This document shows, piece after piece, positions 52,105-60,868 of a DNA stretch of 64,000 nt. Every line of letters begins with the position of its first letter. Position 1 is the first letter of the stretch. This DNA comes from Vulcanimicrobiota bacterium. GTDB taxonomy: Bacteria; Vulcanimicrobiota; Xenobia; Xenobiales; JADMJV01. The position numbers and the translations under genes are program-made. Location of the stretch: the NCBI GenBank assembly GCA_019637395.1, contig JAHBVR010000024.1:68826-132825 (forward strand). The letters are read 5' to 3'. The notes under the pieces were generated by a model that was not told the DNA's origin, did not search any database, and saw only the letters and a list, made by a program, of their open reading frames with translations.

Positions 52105-53439
52105 TTAAAAATTCCCCTTAATTACCCCGGCCACTTCCAGGCGTTCGATGGCCTGTCGACACTGGGTGCGGGAGAACTCCAGCATGGCGGCGTTGCCGCT
52201 GGCGGCCAGGCCGCGTAGAGTTTCAGCCGCTTCGCGCATCAATTGCAGGCCTTCCTGGATGGCCTCCAGACGCGCATCTGCCTGGGAAATTTTGGCCGTT
52301 TCTTTTTGCATTTTGGCGGCGGCGTCGTCCAGGTGTTGAGCGGCCGCGCGCACGGTATCGGCGTCGCACTGCCCTGCCGCCAGGGCGTAGGCCGGATCCA
52401 GTACGGAGCGGAATAAAACCGGCATTCCTTGAGTATGAGGACTGGCGGGAATGGGTTGGGGAGCGGCCGGCGCGGGAGCGGAGGCGGCCACGGTGGAGGC
52501 CAGCGTCTTGGCGCTGGCCTCCAGTTGCCCGGCACTGGCTACCAGATCTTCAAAGCCCGTGCGCTCCCGCAAACAATGCTCCATTTTGTCCAGGCTGCTG
52601 AGCACGAAGTTGAGGCGGCGCATGACCAAAAGCATGCCGCCGGGCGGCACCACCGAACGCAGACTGGTGCGGCACTGGCGGATCACGGTGAGCAGAAAGT
52701 CCACTTCCTCGTCCGCTCCGGTGCAGATTTCCAGGGCCTGAAACACACGATTCACGGCCGGAATGGGAGTTGGGCCTTTTTCGGCGCCGGGACGCAGCGG
52801 TTCTTCCAGCAGTCCGGCCAGGCGCGGAGCCAGTTCGGTCACGTCCTGTTCAATGTCGGGAAGTGGCCCGCCGGACTGGGCGGTAGCCGATACCGCTTCC
52901 AGCAGTTGCTGCAGATGGTAGATCTGTTGGGCCGCCACCGGCGAAACGTTGCGGGCGGCCAGTTCGAAGCGCAGCCACTGGACGAAACTGGGTGAGTCTT
53001 TTAGCATGGCCAGCAGCCGCCCGCGATCACCGCCCTGGCGAGCCACGGCGTAGTGGGTCAGCAGGCGATTGAGATAGGGGAAGACGGTGACTCCTTCGGT
53101 CAGGGTGGCCTGGTGCTCGGTCTGGGCGGATCGCACCGAGTTGACATTCCGTTCCGCTTCGTCGACGCTCAGGCTGAGCGCGCGCGGATCTTCAGCCAGG
53201 GAAGCCTGGCGCATGCGGGCCAAGCCGCCTAAATATTCGTTGAGTGCCTCGGCAATTTTCTCCCGGGTGGGAACGGGCATTTCGATGTCGTACTCGGCAT
53301 CGGCCAAAAATTGGCGCAGGGTGTGCTGGGTGGTCAATTCCACCGATTCGATCAAGGGCGCCATGTCTATCATCGGCTCGGCTCCGCCCGCGGCCGCTCG
53401 GACTCGCGTCAACAATTCTTCGGTACGCACGGAGCCCAC
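52105..53439 (-). CDS. Large helical hypothetical protein
   Basis: A 444-residue, almost wholly helical cytosolic protein with an Ala/Pro linker near residues 325-345 (AASAPAPAAPQPIPASP). Repeated Gln/Arg/Leu patterns and small-residue heptads suggest helical bundles like those in chemotaxis-type or apolipoprotein-like proteins. The GTG at 53439 is the likely start, with weak support from a ribosome binding site; ATGs 22 or so codons later are alternatives. It is divergent from the secreted protein at 53502. No family was recognised. Confidence 0.65.
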   Translation of the reverse strand: MGSVRTEELLTRVRAAAGGAEPMIDMAPLIESVELTTQHTLRQFLADAEYDIEMPVPTREKIAEALNEYLGGLARMRQASLAEDPRALSLSVDEAERNVNSVRSAQTEHQATLTEGVTVFPYLNRLLTHYAVARQGGDRGRLLAMLKDSPSFVQWLRFELAARNVSPVAAQQIYHLQQLLEAVSATAQSGGPLPDIEQDVTELAPRLAGLLEEPLRPGAEKGPTPIPAVNRVFQALEICTGADEEVDFLLTVIRQCRTSLRSVVPPGGMLLVMRRLNFVLSSLDKMEHCLRERTGFEDLVASAGQLEASAKTLASTVAASAPAPAAPQPIPASPHTQGMPVLFRSVLDPAYALAAGQCDADTVRAAAQHLDDAAAKMQKETAKISQADARLEAIQEGLQLMREAAETLRGLAASGNAAMLEFSRTQCRQAIERLEVAGVIKGNF

Positions 53440-53501
53440 TTCGGTGGAGTAAAATCGGCTCCTTCGGGAGGCTCCGGCCTGATCCGGTCGAACGGGGACG
53501 A

Positions 53502-54287
53502 ATGTCGTTGCGTGCTCTTTGCCTGACTCTGCTGTTGAGCGGTCCGGTGCTCTCGGAGCCGGTTCCTTTTGTCACGCCGGACGGTATGGCGAAAGCCGTT
53601 TTCCCGGCGGCCGTACCTGATCATCCCGAAGGTTTTATGCTAACCCACGGCGACAGTTCTTATTTTTTCAAGCTCTTTCCTTGGGCCGAGAGCGATACTT
53701 CAGGTTACTTCGAGCTGTGCAAGCGGCACACGCTTTCGCAACCCGGCGGCGCGGTGCGAGATCTCCAGGCCGGACCGGTCAAGGGGTTGGAGCGGCATAC
53801 CGTTTCGGCGGGGCGACATCGGGTGACCCGCGAGTATGTGGCCAACGGCAACCTTTATACTTTTGTAGCTATGTACCGTGATTCGCGGCAGCCGGCGGAA
53901 GTCGACGCCTTTTTTGATTCGATTGCTTTTGCCCCGGAAGCCACCAATCCCGCTCACTTGGGGCGGTCGCGGTTGGTCAATTGCAGCATTCGTCTGGATG
54001 GTTTGGTGCGTGCTTTCCGAGCCTACGCCGAGCAGCATGGCGGCGGCTATCCGGCCTCGCTGCAGCAATTGGTCCAGGCTCAATATCCGATTTTTACCAC
54101 GTGTGAAAGCGGTGCGCCCTACGTTCTGCAAATTCAGGCCGATCATTTCACCATTCATTGTTCCGGTGATCACCATCGCGAAGCCGGTTGCCCGGCCGAT
54201 TTTCCGCGCATTGACCAGACTCGCCAGGTTTGGGAGGCTCCCGATCGGATTTTGCACCGGCCCGACACGGGCGTTCCGGGATTCTAG
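53502..54287 (+). CDS. Secreted hypothetical protein with C-terminal pilin-like helix region
   Basis: A 261-residue protein with a signal peptide (MSLRALCLTLLLSGPVLS). The middle shows FVTPDGMAKAVFPAAV and AFFDSIAF, similar to the protein at 47284. The C-terminal ~90 residues (LDGLVRAFRAYAEQHGGGYPASLQQLVQ) look like the type II pseudopilin-like helix and loop seen in many exported proteins. GGGGA precedes the ATG. It ends two bases before the DUF1877-like gene. Function is unknown. Confidence 0.7.
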   Translation: MSLRALCLTLLLSGPVLSEPVPFVTPDGMAKAVFPAAVPDHPEGFMLTHGDSSYFFKLFPWAESDTSGYFELCKRHTLSQPGGAVRDLQAGPVKGLERHTVSAGRHRVTREYVANGNLYTFVAMYRDSRQPAEVDAFFDSIAFAPEATNPAHLGRSRLVNCSIRLDGLVRAFRAYAEQHGGGYPASLQQLVQAQYPIFTTCESGAPYVLQIQADHFTIHCSGDHHREAGCPADFPRIDQTRQVWEAPDRILHRPDTGVPGF

Positions 54288-54289
54288 GC

Positions 54290-54883
54290 ATGTCGCTGGA
54301 GGCCTTTTACCAATCGGTGCCGGCCCATTGTGAAGTCCTCAAGCGCTCGATTGCCGATGAGAACTATGGCCAGTTCTTGAACATGAAGTACCGGTTCAAG
54401 TCCGAGCAGCCGCATCCGATGTGGGAGGGAGAAGATGTGGCCTTCTGTCAGGATTTGAACCGTATGCTGGAGGCGCATCCGGGTTTACATGCCCGCAATT
54501 ATACGCTGGCGGATCAGTGGGACGTGCTCGAGTATTTCATCTCTCCCTCGCGGCGCGCCGAGGATTACGAACATCCTGACCTGGGTCGCAAAGCAGTCAA
54601 CGGCGAGCGTGAACTGGCCCCCCACCTGGTGGGGGCGGAAGGGGTGGCGCTGCGCTTCACGCCTCCCGAGACGGTGAAAAAGATTTTGACCTACCTGATG
54701 CAGACGGATTTTAAGGCGAAGTTCGATTTTCCGAAGATGTGCCAGGCGACTGTCTATAAGAATCGCGAGGATTGGACGGCTGAGGCTTACTGGCCGTTTG
54801 TGGAAGGGCTTTTACGGGATTTAACCGGTTTTTATCGTCAGGCGGCCATCCACAATGAGGGGGTACTGGTCTGGATTGATTAG
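54290..54883 (+). CDS. DUF1877 (YfbM)-like protein
   Basis: A 197-residue soluble protein. DQWDVLEYFIS near the middle and the FVEGLLRDLTGFYRQAA helix at the end resemble the DUF1877/YfbM family, often ~160-200 residues. No catalytic motif is visible. The ATG at 54290 is chosen just after the previous stop. Its 3' end overlaps the opposite small gene by four bases. The function of the family is unknown. Confidence 0.65.
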   Translation: MSLEAFYQSVPAHCEVLKRSIADENYGQFLNMKYRFKSEQPHPMWEGEDVAFCQDLNRMLEAHPGLHARNYTLADQWDVLEYFISPSRRAEDYEHPDLGRKAVNGERELAPHLVGAEGVALRFTPPETVKKILTYLMQTDFKAKFDFPKMCQATVYKNREDWTAEAYWPFVEGLLRDLTGFYRQAAIHNEGVLVWID

Positions 54884-55140
54884 CTCTCGATGCCCAGAGC
54901 CCGTTTCCACCAGGAGGCCCGGACCGCAGGTCTGACCACGCGCCACTCCACGTTGAGCACTTCGCCCTGGGTATCCAGCAGGACCACCACTTCCTTTCCG
55001 TTTTCGGGAGAGGCGATGAGTTCCCAGTGCATCACGGGTGAACTGAGCTGGCGGCCTACGATGGGACGAGCAAAATTGAAGCCGCGCTCGCGAGCGGCCG
55101 TGATGGCCAGTTGTTCCAGATGATAGCCGGCTTCTGACAT
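54880..55140 (-). CDS. Small hypothetical protein downstream of PilZ
   Basis: An 86-residue soluble protein with a beta-strand-rich middle (MHWELIASPENGKEVVVLLD). ATG 55140 overlaps the PilZ-gene stop as ATGA, so it is translated with it. It may be a partner of the PilZ protein. No family was recognised. Confidence 0.65.
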   Translation of the reverse strand: MSEAGYHLEQLAITAARERGFNFARPIVGRQLSSPVMHWELIASPENGKEVVVLLDTQGEVLNVEWRVVRPAVRASWWKRALGIES

Positions 55141-56129
55141 CAGACTTTACAGGGCCGCGAGATAAGTTCCAGCAGGGCTTCCCCGTCTTCGGCCTGCAGG
55201 CTGTAGCGCCGCCAGGCTCCCGGACCGAGACGCTCTTCTTCTTCGGCCGCCACGGCCTCCGACTGCATGCGGGCCACTTCGGCGCAGCGCGCCGTTTCGC
55301 GATCTTCCAACCAGTGGCAAGCCGGAAATTCCAGCGTATGAATGGTTTCATCGGGCGTCACGAAGCGTACGAATAGTGAGCCGGAGGTGAGATTCCGAGA
55401 ATAACCGTCCAGGCGGGCTTTGACCGGCAGGCACAGGGCTGGAGGTTCCGCTTTCGGCGGTGGAGGGGATGGCGGGGGGGAGGCCGCCGCGCTGGTTACC
55501 GCACCCGGCAACGGGTCGGCCAGGCGCGCCTGGTTGAGCAGTTTTTGCAGCCCCGAGGAAGCCCTCTCCTCCACGAAGCGAGCCAGATCATCCAGATCCT
55601 TTTGTTGTTGCGCGTCTTTGGGCAGAAAGCGCACTCCGCATTCATGGCCATCGCCGTTGGAGGTGGCTCGGGCCACCTCGATGGGCACGGCCAGTGTGTC
55701 GAGACGAAAGCCTTCCAGGTCCAGGTTGAGCACGAAGCGTAATTTTTGCTTGATGGGACCTTTCAGTTGCAACTGGGCGCCACCTCGGCTGAAGTCGGTG
55801 ACGGTGGCCTGGAACTGGGGGAGTTCCTTGGCTCGCGCTCGGATTTTGACGTCCACGCGCCGGCCCTGGCGCAAGATGGGATCGTCTCCCCGGAATTCCA
55901 GTTGTTCGGGCAGTTCCGTGTCGACCACGGCCCGGTAGAGAAAGGTGCCGCCCGGCAATTCTTGCTCGGATTCGAGAAGGATGGGAACGGTCACCACTTT
56001 GCCGGTGCCGGGGGGAAGTTGCACGCGCACCTGAGTACGCGTGCCCAGGGTCATTCGTTTGCGCGAGCGCAACGTCAGGTTGCCGTTGCGCAGGTCCAGC
56101 GCCTCCACCAATCCAACCCTGGAAAACAT
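55140..56129 (-). CDS. PilZ-domain protein (c-di-GMP receptor candidate)
   Basis: A 329-residue protein. An N-terminal YcgR-like or PilZN-type beta domain (1-80) is followed by a PilZ domain with Arg87-x3-Arg91 and DFSRGG (Asp112, Ser114, Gly116), the c-di-GMP-binding residues. A Pro-rich linker lies near residue 220, and a C-terminal region with many Glu ends the protein. It follows the TerB-like gene with one base between. It probably links c-di-GMP level to motility, pili or envelope. The degenerate GGDEF protein at 21302 is in the same window but not adjacent. Confidence 0.85.
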   Translation of the reverse strand: MFSRVGLVEALDLRNGNLTLRSRKRMTLGTRTQVRVQLPPGTGKVVTVPILLESEQELPGGTFLYRAVVDTELPEQLEFRGDDPILRQGRRVDVKIRARAKELPQFQATVTDFSRGGAQLQLKGPIKQKLRFVLNLDLEGFRLDTLAVPIEVARATSNGDGHECGVRFLPKDAQQQKDLDDLARFVEERASSGLQKLLNQARLADPLPGAVTSAAASPPPSPPPPKAEPPALCLPVKARLDGYSRNLTSGSLFVRFVTPDETIHTLEFPACHWLEDRETARCAEVARMQSEAVAAEEEERLGPGAWRRYSLQAEDGEALLELISRPCKV

Positions 56130-56130
56130 T

Positions 56131-56472
56131 CTAATTCTTGCGCCTCAACAATTCCAGTTGATTGGCCGAGATACCCCAGCGCACCGCCAGGTCGCCCAGC
56201 AGGGTCAATTCGGCCGGTTGGGGGTGTCCGTCGGCAAAGCAAACCTTGACCAACGCTTCCATACACTGCAAACGCTCGTGTTCGCTCATAGCAGCCTCCA
56301 TCGATATGCTGGCCGGCGGCTGGCTCAGTCCCTGGTCCATCCAGGCCAACCGCTGCGCCAGCCGGACCCCTTTCTGCGCCAGCAAGTCCGCGATCAAGTC
56401 TACTTCGCTTTGTTTGACCACGCCGTCGGCCCAGGCCAGGCGGAAGAGCATCTGCGCTAGCTGCGTTTGCAT
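56131..56472 (-). CDS. TerB-like helical protein
   Basis: A 113-residue protein with the two-lobe TerB pattern: FRLAWADGVVKQSEVDLI and later VKVCFADGHPQPAELTLL, each with the D-G-x-x-x-x-x-E metal-type loop. TerB domains occur in tellurite-resistance and envelope-stress systems. It sits one base upstream of the PilZ gene. No other ter genes are near. The 119-bp region before it shows no gene. Confidence 0.78.
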   Translation of the reverse strand: MQTQLAQMLFRLAWADGVVKQSEVDLIADLLAQKGVRLAQRLAWMDQGLSQPPASISMEAAMSEHERLQCMEALVKVCFADGHPQPAELTLLGDLAVRWGISANQLELLRRKN

Positions 56473-56591
56473 GCGCGGCTCTTCGCCAGGTACTGCAGAA
56501 ATGCCCTCCGTTGATGCTGAGCCCAGGCCAAAGCTATCAAAGTTTTTTTGTCATAGTCTGGACATGCCCTTGGAGGAGCTTCTAAAATAGT

Positions 56592-58019
56592 TCACAGATT
56601 GGATTTGCGCAGGGGGAGAGCGTCCAGGGTGTCACGGTAGCCGCCGCTTTTACCGACCAGGAAGAGATAGGCCAGGATGGCGTAGAGCAGCATGGGCAGG
56701 ACGGTGGCCGGGCCGGAGGCGGTCAGGAAGCGCACCGGCCCGTGGGCGGCGTAGGTGACGGGGTTGAGCAGCCAGATGTAGAGTCCCATGCCGAAGAAAG
56801 CGCAGAACAGGGCGGGCAGGTTGAAGCCGTGCCAGAACCAGTAGTGGCCTTCAGGGGCGTCTTCGAAGACCTGGGAGACGTTGATGCGCCCGCGCCGCAA
56901 CAGGAAGTAGTCGACCAGCAGCACCGCCGAGATGGGGGCGAACATGGTGGCGTTGTAGGCTAAAAACGCGCTGCCGCCGTCATACAGCCTGGAGGGCATG
57001 ATCACGTAGGCCAGCACCGGGATGAAGCCCAACAAGGTGAGCTTTCCCCAGGGCAGAGCGCGCAGGGCGCCGATGTGCCGTAAGGCCAGGGCGGCGGTGT
57101 ACATCATCATGGCCGAGGCGGACACATTGGCGATGGCCACCAGCAGCAGTGAGAGCACTCCGAAGAGAGGACCGCCCACCTGGATCATCCAGACGGTCGG
57201 ATCGTAGGAGCGAAAAACCAGCCCGGCCAGCAATCCGGTGCAGCACACCACTCCCATGCCGAAGCCCATGGTGAGCACCTGAGGATAAAGACTGTTACGC
57301 TGGGTATCGGTGTTTCTGGTTAGAAAACCAATGCCGGGCCACCACGAAAACCCGGCTCCCAGGCCGTATTCGAAAGAGAGAATGTAATTGAGACCGGGGT
57401 CCTGCGGATCGATGGGCGGCTGAGCGCAGATGGTGGCCCAGTCGGCGCTCTTGAAAATAGCCCAGTACAAAAAGCCGGTGACGATCAGCAGCCCGGGAAA
57501 AACAATGCTGTTGAAGACGTTGAGCACGTGCACGCCCTTGTTGATTACCCAGTAGCCCACCACCAGACCGGCCAGCACGCACAGCCGCACCAGATTTTCG
57601 CCGCCGTCGTAGCCCAGGCCGGCGGCCACGTTGGTGACTCCTTTGCCGAACATGACCAGGATCATGCCGGTCCAGCCGATCTGGTTGATGATGTAGAAAA
57701 GCAAAATCAGGCGGGCGCCGCGCTGGCCGTAGCAGCTCTTGGTGTAGTCGATCTGCTCCAGGCCGTAACGATTACAGGCCAGGGCCGAAGCGGCCGCCGA
57801 CATGATCACCCCGATGGTGCAGCCGCACACCAGCGTGACGATGCCCTGCACCGCCCCCACCACATTGGCCGAGTAGCCGCCGATCAGGAAACACCAAGCG
57901 GCCACCGCGTAAGTGAAGCCGGTGGAAATGATGCCGCGCGTGGAGTATTCGCGCTCTTCTTTGAGCAGGGGCAGGCGCCCGAACAGCGCCTCCTCGCGAA
58001 TGCGCTCCTCGATGGTCAC
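56592..58019 (-). CDS. NCS1-family transporter
   Basis: A 475-residue integral membrane protein with about 12 helices. EEREYSTRGIISTGFTYAVAAW at the start and the ACNRYGLEQIDYTKSCYGQRG loop are typical of nucleobase-cation symport-1 proteins (allantoin, hydantoin, purine or related substrates). The GTG at 58019 overlaps the stop of the upstream small gene as GTGA. It is the last gene of an ALDH / saccharopine dehydrogenase-like operon. It may import the compound those enzymes degrade. Confidence 0.85.
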   Translation of the reverse strand: MTIEERIREEALFGRLPLLKEEREYSTRGIISTGFTYAVAAWCFLIGGYSANVVGAVQGIVTLVCGCTIGVIMSAAASALACNRYGLEQIDYTKSCYGQRGARLILLFYIINQIGWTGMILVMFGKGVTNVAAGLGYDGGENLVRLCVLAGLVVGYWVINKGVHVLNVFNSIVFPGLLIVTGFLYWAIFKSADWATICAQPPIDPQDPGLNYILSFEYGLGAGFSWWPGIGFLTRNTDTQRNSLYPQVLTMGFGMGVVCCTGLLAGLVFRSYDPTVWMIQVGGPLFGVLSLLLVAIANVSASAMMMYTAALALRHIGALRALPWGKLTLLGFIPVLAYVIMPSRLYDGGSAFLAYNATMFAPISAVLLVDYFLLRRGRINVSQVFEDAPEGHYWFWHGFNLPALFCAFFGMGLYIWLLNPVTYAAHGPVRFLTASGPATVLPMLLYAILAYLFLVGKSGGYRDTLDALPLRKSNL

Positions 58020-58186
58020 GCCGCCCACCACACGGCCACACAGGGAATGAGCAGCCCCAGGAGCAGGAAAACCATCCACTCCATTCCGGAAATGCGGCCG
58101 AAGTCTTCCTCTGTATAAGAAGAAACGGCGTCAATGCGCTTGACCAGCTCGACTTGCAGTGCCTGCTCGAAGAGCTCGTCACTCAT
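58016..58186 (-). CDS. Small membrane protein between dehydrogenase and NCS1 transporter genes
   Basis: A 56-residue protein: a soluble start (MSDELFEQALQVELVKRID), then FGRISGMEW and a single membrane helix (MVFLLLGLLIPCVAVWWAA). ATG 58186 overlaps the end of the saccharopine dehydrogenase-like gene by eight bases. Its stop overlaps the NCS1 start by four. This tight placement makes it a likely accessory subunit of the transporter. It is short enough to be missed in automatic annotation. Confidence 0.75.
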   Translation of the reverse strand: MSDELFEQALQVELVKRIDAVSSYTEEDFGRISGMEWMVFLLLGLLIPCVAVWWAA

Positions 58187-59348
58187 CGCTGCGGCGCACC
58201 ACCATCTTGCGTTTGGCCATTTCCTGGAAATACGGCTCCACCGGCACGCACAGCTCCGGTGGGAGCACGCCGCGGCCGGTGATCTCGCCGCGGGCCAGCA
58301 TCTGAATGCCCACCGAAGGCGGGCAGCCGGTGTCCACGTCGGAACCCATACCCCATTCGGGAATGCCGGTCACGTAGAGATCCATGTTGACTCCCACCTT
58401 CTTACCGCCCCTGAGGCCGCGAACCAGCGAGCGCACCACTTCTACCTGATTGGGCGGTCGCGTGTCGGGAGCGGGCTTGGGCTGGCGATTCAAAACCGCC
58501 AACAACACCTCTTGGGGGACCACCGTCTGGCCGCGCACGGCCACCGGCTCCAGCGAGTTGACGCCGATTTCGCGTAAGAAGCGCAGCTTTGAGGTGAAAT
58601 CGCCGTGGAAGGCGATGGCAAAGGTGCATTCTTGAAGGCCCTTGGAGGCATAAGAGGTGGGCAGGGTGGCGACTTCGGAGTGAATGGTAAAGGCCGGCGA
58701 CTGCAGGCCCACCGGGGGGCCAAAATCCACCGGGACTCCGCCGCTCATCGGCTCCACGAAGGTCATTTTGCCACCTGTGAAGACGGCGGCCGGCTTGGAA
58801 GCTTCTTCCAGAATCGTCTGAATGGAATAAGAAGAAGCCAGGCCTCCCTCGGCTTCGGCGGCATTCAAGTCGATGCCGGCCACCTGGCAATGGATTTCGT
58901 GGACCTCGTCCATTTCATCGGCGGCCATGCGGGCCAGCAAGTTGGTGGTGCCGGGGGCCGCCCCCATGCCGATCAGGGCCAGTAGATCCTTATCCAGGAA
59001 TTGCTGGTGCAGCTCCAACTGCTTGACCGTCATATGAAAAAGGCCGCCCAGGTCGGTGTAATGGCAGCCGGCCAGCAAAGCCGCCTCCATCACTTCCAGA
59101 TTGAGTTGATACTGGACCGAGTTGATGACCGCGAAAGAGCCATTCAGCAGCTTGGCGGTGGCCTGGCGGTCGCGCACGTCGGCGTGAGCGGCCGTGACCC
59201 GCGCCGAAGCATAGGCGGCGGCCACCGCCTCGGCCGCTTCGCGATTGTAGTCGGCTACCACCACTTCGAAGTCGCTGGTTTCCACCAGGTCTTTCAGAGT
59301 GATAGCCCCCATGGCGCCGGCTCCCCCGAGCAAAACGATCTTTTTCAT
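58179..59348 (-). CDS. Saccharopine dehydrogenase-like NAD(P)-binding protein
   Basis: A 389-residue oxidoreductase with an N-terminal Rossmann motif (VLLGGAGAMGAI). VADYNREAAEAVA and the GCHYTDLGG, GMGAAPGTTNLLA segments fit the saccharopine/lysine 6-dehydrogenase group. These enzymes act on lysine or related amino acids, giving a semialdehyde. It overlaps the ALDH gene by four bases (ATGA). With the ALDH, oxidation of an amino-semialdehyde is a reasonable guess. Confidence 0.88.
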   Translation of the reverse strand: MKKIVLLGGAGAMGAITLKDLVETSDFEVVVADYNREAAEAVAAAYASARVTAAHADVRDRQATAKLLNGSFAVINSVQYQLNLEVMEAALLAGCHYTDLGGLFHMTVKQLELHQQFLDKDLLALIGMGAAPGTTNLLARMAADEMDEVHEIHCQVAGIDLNAAEAEGGLASSYSIQTILEEASKPAAVFTGGKMTFVEPMSGGVPVDFGPPVGLQSPAFTIHSEVATLPTSYASKGLQECTFAIAFHGDFTSKLRFLREIGVNSLEPVAVRGQTVVPQEVLLAVLNRQPKPAPDTRPPNQVEVVRSLVRGLRGGKKVGVNMDLYVTGIPEWGMGSDVDTGCPPSVGIQMLARGEITGRGVLPPELCVPVEPYFQEMAKRKMVVRRSDE

Positions 59349-60835
59349 AAGCTGGGAATCTCGTGGGCCCGGCGCAGGTTCGGGAACCAGTAGCTCTTGC
59401 GCGAGGGCAGGTAATCGAGGTGCACGTGCTTGGTCTCGCGGAAGGCATCCAGGCCCTCCTCGCCCAGCTCGCGCCCCATGCCGCTTTTGCGCATGCCGCC
59501 GAAAGGAGCGGCATCGTTGTCGGTGAGCGGATCGTTGATCCAGAAGGTGCCGGCCTTGATTTCGTTCATGGCCCGGAAGGCGTAGCTCATGTTGCGCGTA
59601 TAGATATTGGCGCCCAGGCCATAGTCGGAGGCCGCCGCCAGGTTGATGGCCTCCTCGGCGTCTGCCACGGCCAGAACCGAGGCCACCGGACCGAACAGTT
59701 CTTCCGATACCGAGACCAGTCCCGTCTTGACTTCGCTCATCACCGTGGGAGCCCAGAAGTAACCGGGGCCGACCTCCAGACGCCGGCCGCCGGCCAGCAG
59801 TTTGGCGCCGCCGGCGATGGTGCGTTCGACTTGACTTTGAACTTTGTCCAGAGCCCGTTGGGAAATCAGCGGCCCGATATCGGTTTTGGGATCCATGCCG
59901 TTGCCCACCACCAGTGAGTTGGTGTAGTCCAGAAATTTCTCCAGGAAGGCTTCGGCCACGCTCTGGACCACGTAGATGCGCTTGGCCGAGGTGCACACCT
60001 GGCCGGCATTCAGGAAACGGGCCCAGGCCACGCCGTGGGCGGCCACGTCCAGGTCGGCGTCTTCGAAGACGATGAAGGGGTCGATGCCGCCCAGTTCCAG
60101 GTTGACGCGCTTGAGCTGCCTGGCGCAACGCACGGCGATATCGGTGCCCACGGCGGTGGAACCGGTGAAGGCCACGCAGGCCACCTTGGGGTGCTCCACG
60201 ATGGCTTCGCCCACGCCCGCGCCGGTGCCCAGCACCACGTTGAGCACGCCCGCGGGCAGACAGGCAAAGGCCTTTTCGCAGGCGCGCAGCGTGGCCAGGG
60301 GAGTCAGTTCGGAGGGCTTGATCACCACCGTGTTGCCGGCCGCCAGGGCGGGAGCGATTTTCCAGCACAGCAAGAGCAGCGGGTAATTGAAGGGCACGAT
60401 GCAGCCCACCACCCCCAGCGGCTCTTTGATGGTGAAGTTGAGCTGGTTTTCCGAGGTGGGCGGAACCGAGTTACCGTAAGAATTGCGCCCGATCTCCGCG
60501 TAGTAATCAAAGCAGGCGGCGCACCACTCGACTTCGTCCAGATTCTCGATGCGCGGCTTGCCACCCTCAAGGGTGAGCAGGCGGGAGAGTTCGCTCGCGT
60601 CGTCGCGCAACTGGCGGGCGATTTCGTGCATCAACAGAGCTTTCTCCAACCCGGGCAGCTTGCGCCAATGCTGAAAAGCGTGCTCGGCGGCGGCCACGGC
60701 GGCCCGGGCATCCTCAGCGCTGCCCTCCACCACGGTGTCAATCACCTCCAGGGTGGCCGGATTGATAATCTCTCGCTTGCCGCCCCCTTGGGACGGGGTC
60801 CAAAGCCCATTGATCCAATGACTCTTCACATGCAC
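59345..60835 (-). CDS. NAD(P)-dependent aldehyde dehydrogenase
   Basis: A 496-residue ALDH superfamily enzyme that oxidises aldehydes to acids. Catalytic Cys281 is in NAGQVCTSAKR, Glu247 in LELGG, and Asn150 in PFNYP. GSTAVG forms the cofactor loop. The tail has SGMGRELGEEGLDAFRETK. It is nearest to betaine-/aminobutyraldehyde- or succinate semialdehyde-type dehydrogenases; the exact substrate is unclear. It is the first gene of the four-gene operon running to the NCS1 transporter. Confidence 0.94.
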   Translation of the reverse strand: MHVKSHWINGLWTPSQGGGKREIINPATLEVIDTVVEGSAEDARAAVAAAEHAFQHWRKLPGLEKALLMHEIARQLRDDASELSRLLTLEGGKPRIENLDEVEWCAACFDYYAEIGRNSYGNSVPPTSENQLNFTIKEPLGVVGCIVPFNYPLLLLCWKIAPALAAGNTVVIKPSELTPLATLRACEKAFACLPAGVLNVVLGTGAGVGEAIVEHPKVACVAFTGSTAVGTDIAVRCARQLKRVNLELGGIDPFIVFEDADLDVAAHGVAWARFLNAGQVCTSAKRIYVVQSVAEAFLEKFLDYTNSLVVGNGMDPKTDIGPLISQRALDKVQSQVERTIAGGAKLLAGGRRLEVGPGYFWAPTVMSEVKTGLVSVSEELFGPVASVLAVADAEEAINLAAASDYGLGANIYTRNMSYAFRAMNEIKAGTFWINDPLTDNDAAPFGGMRKSGMGRELGEEGLDAFRETKHVHLDYLPSRKSYWFPNLRRAHEIPSL

Positions 60836-60868
60836 CTCCGCAGGTGCCGGCTTTTCGCTCCCGAGTTT

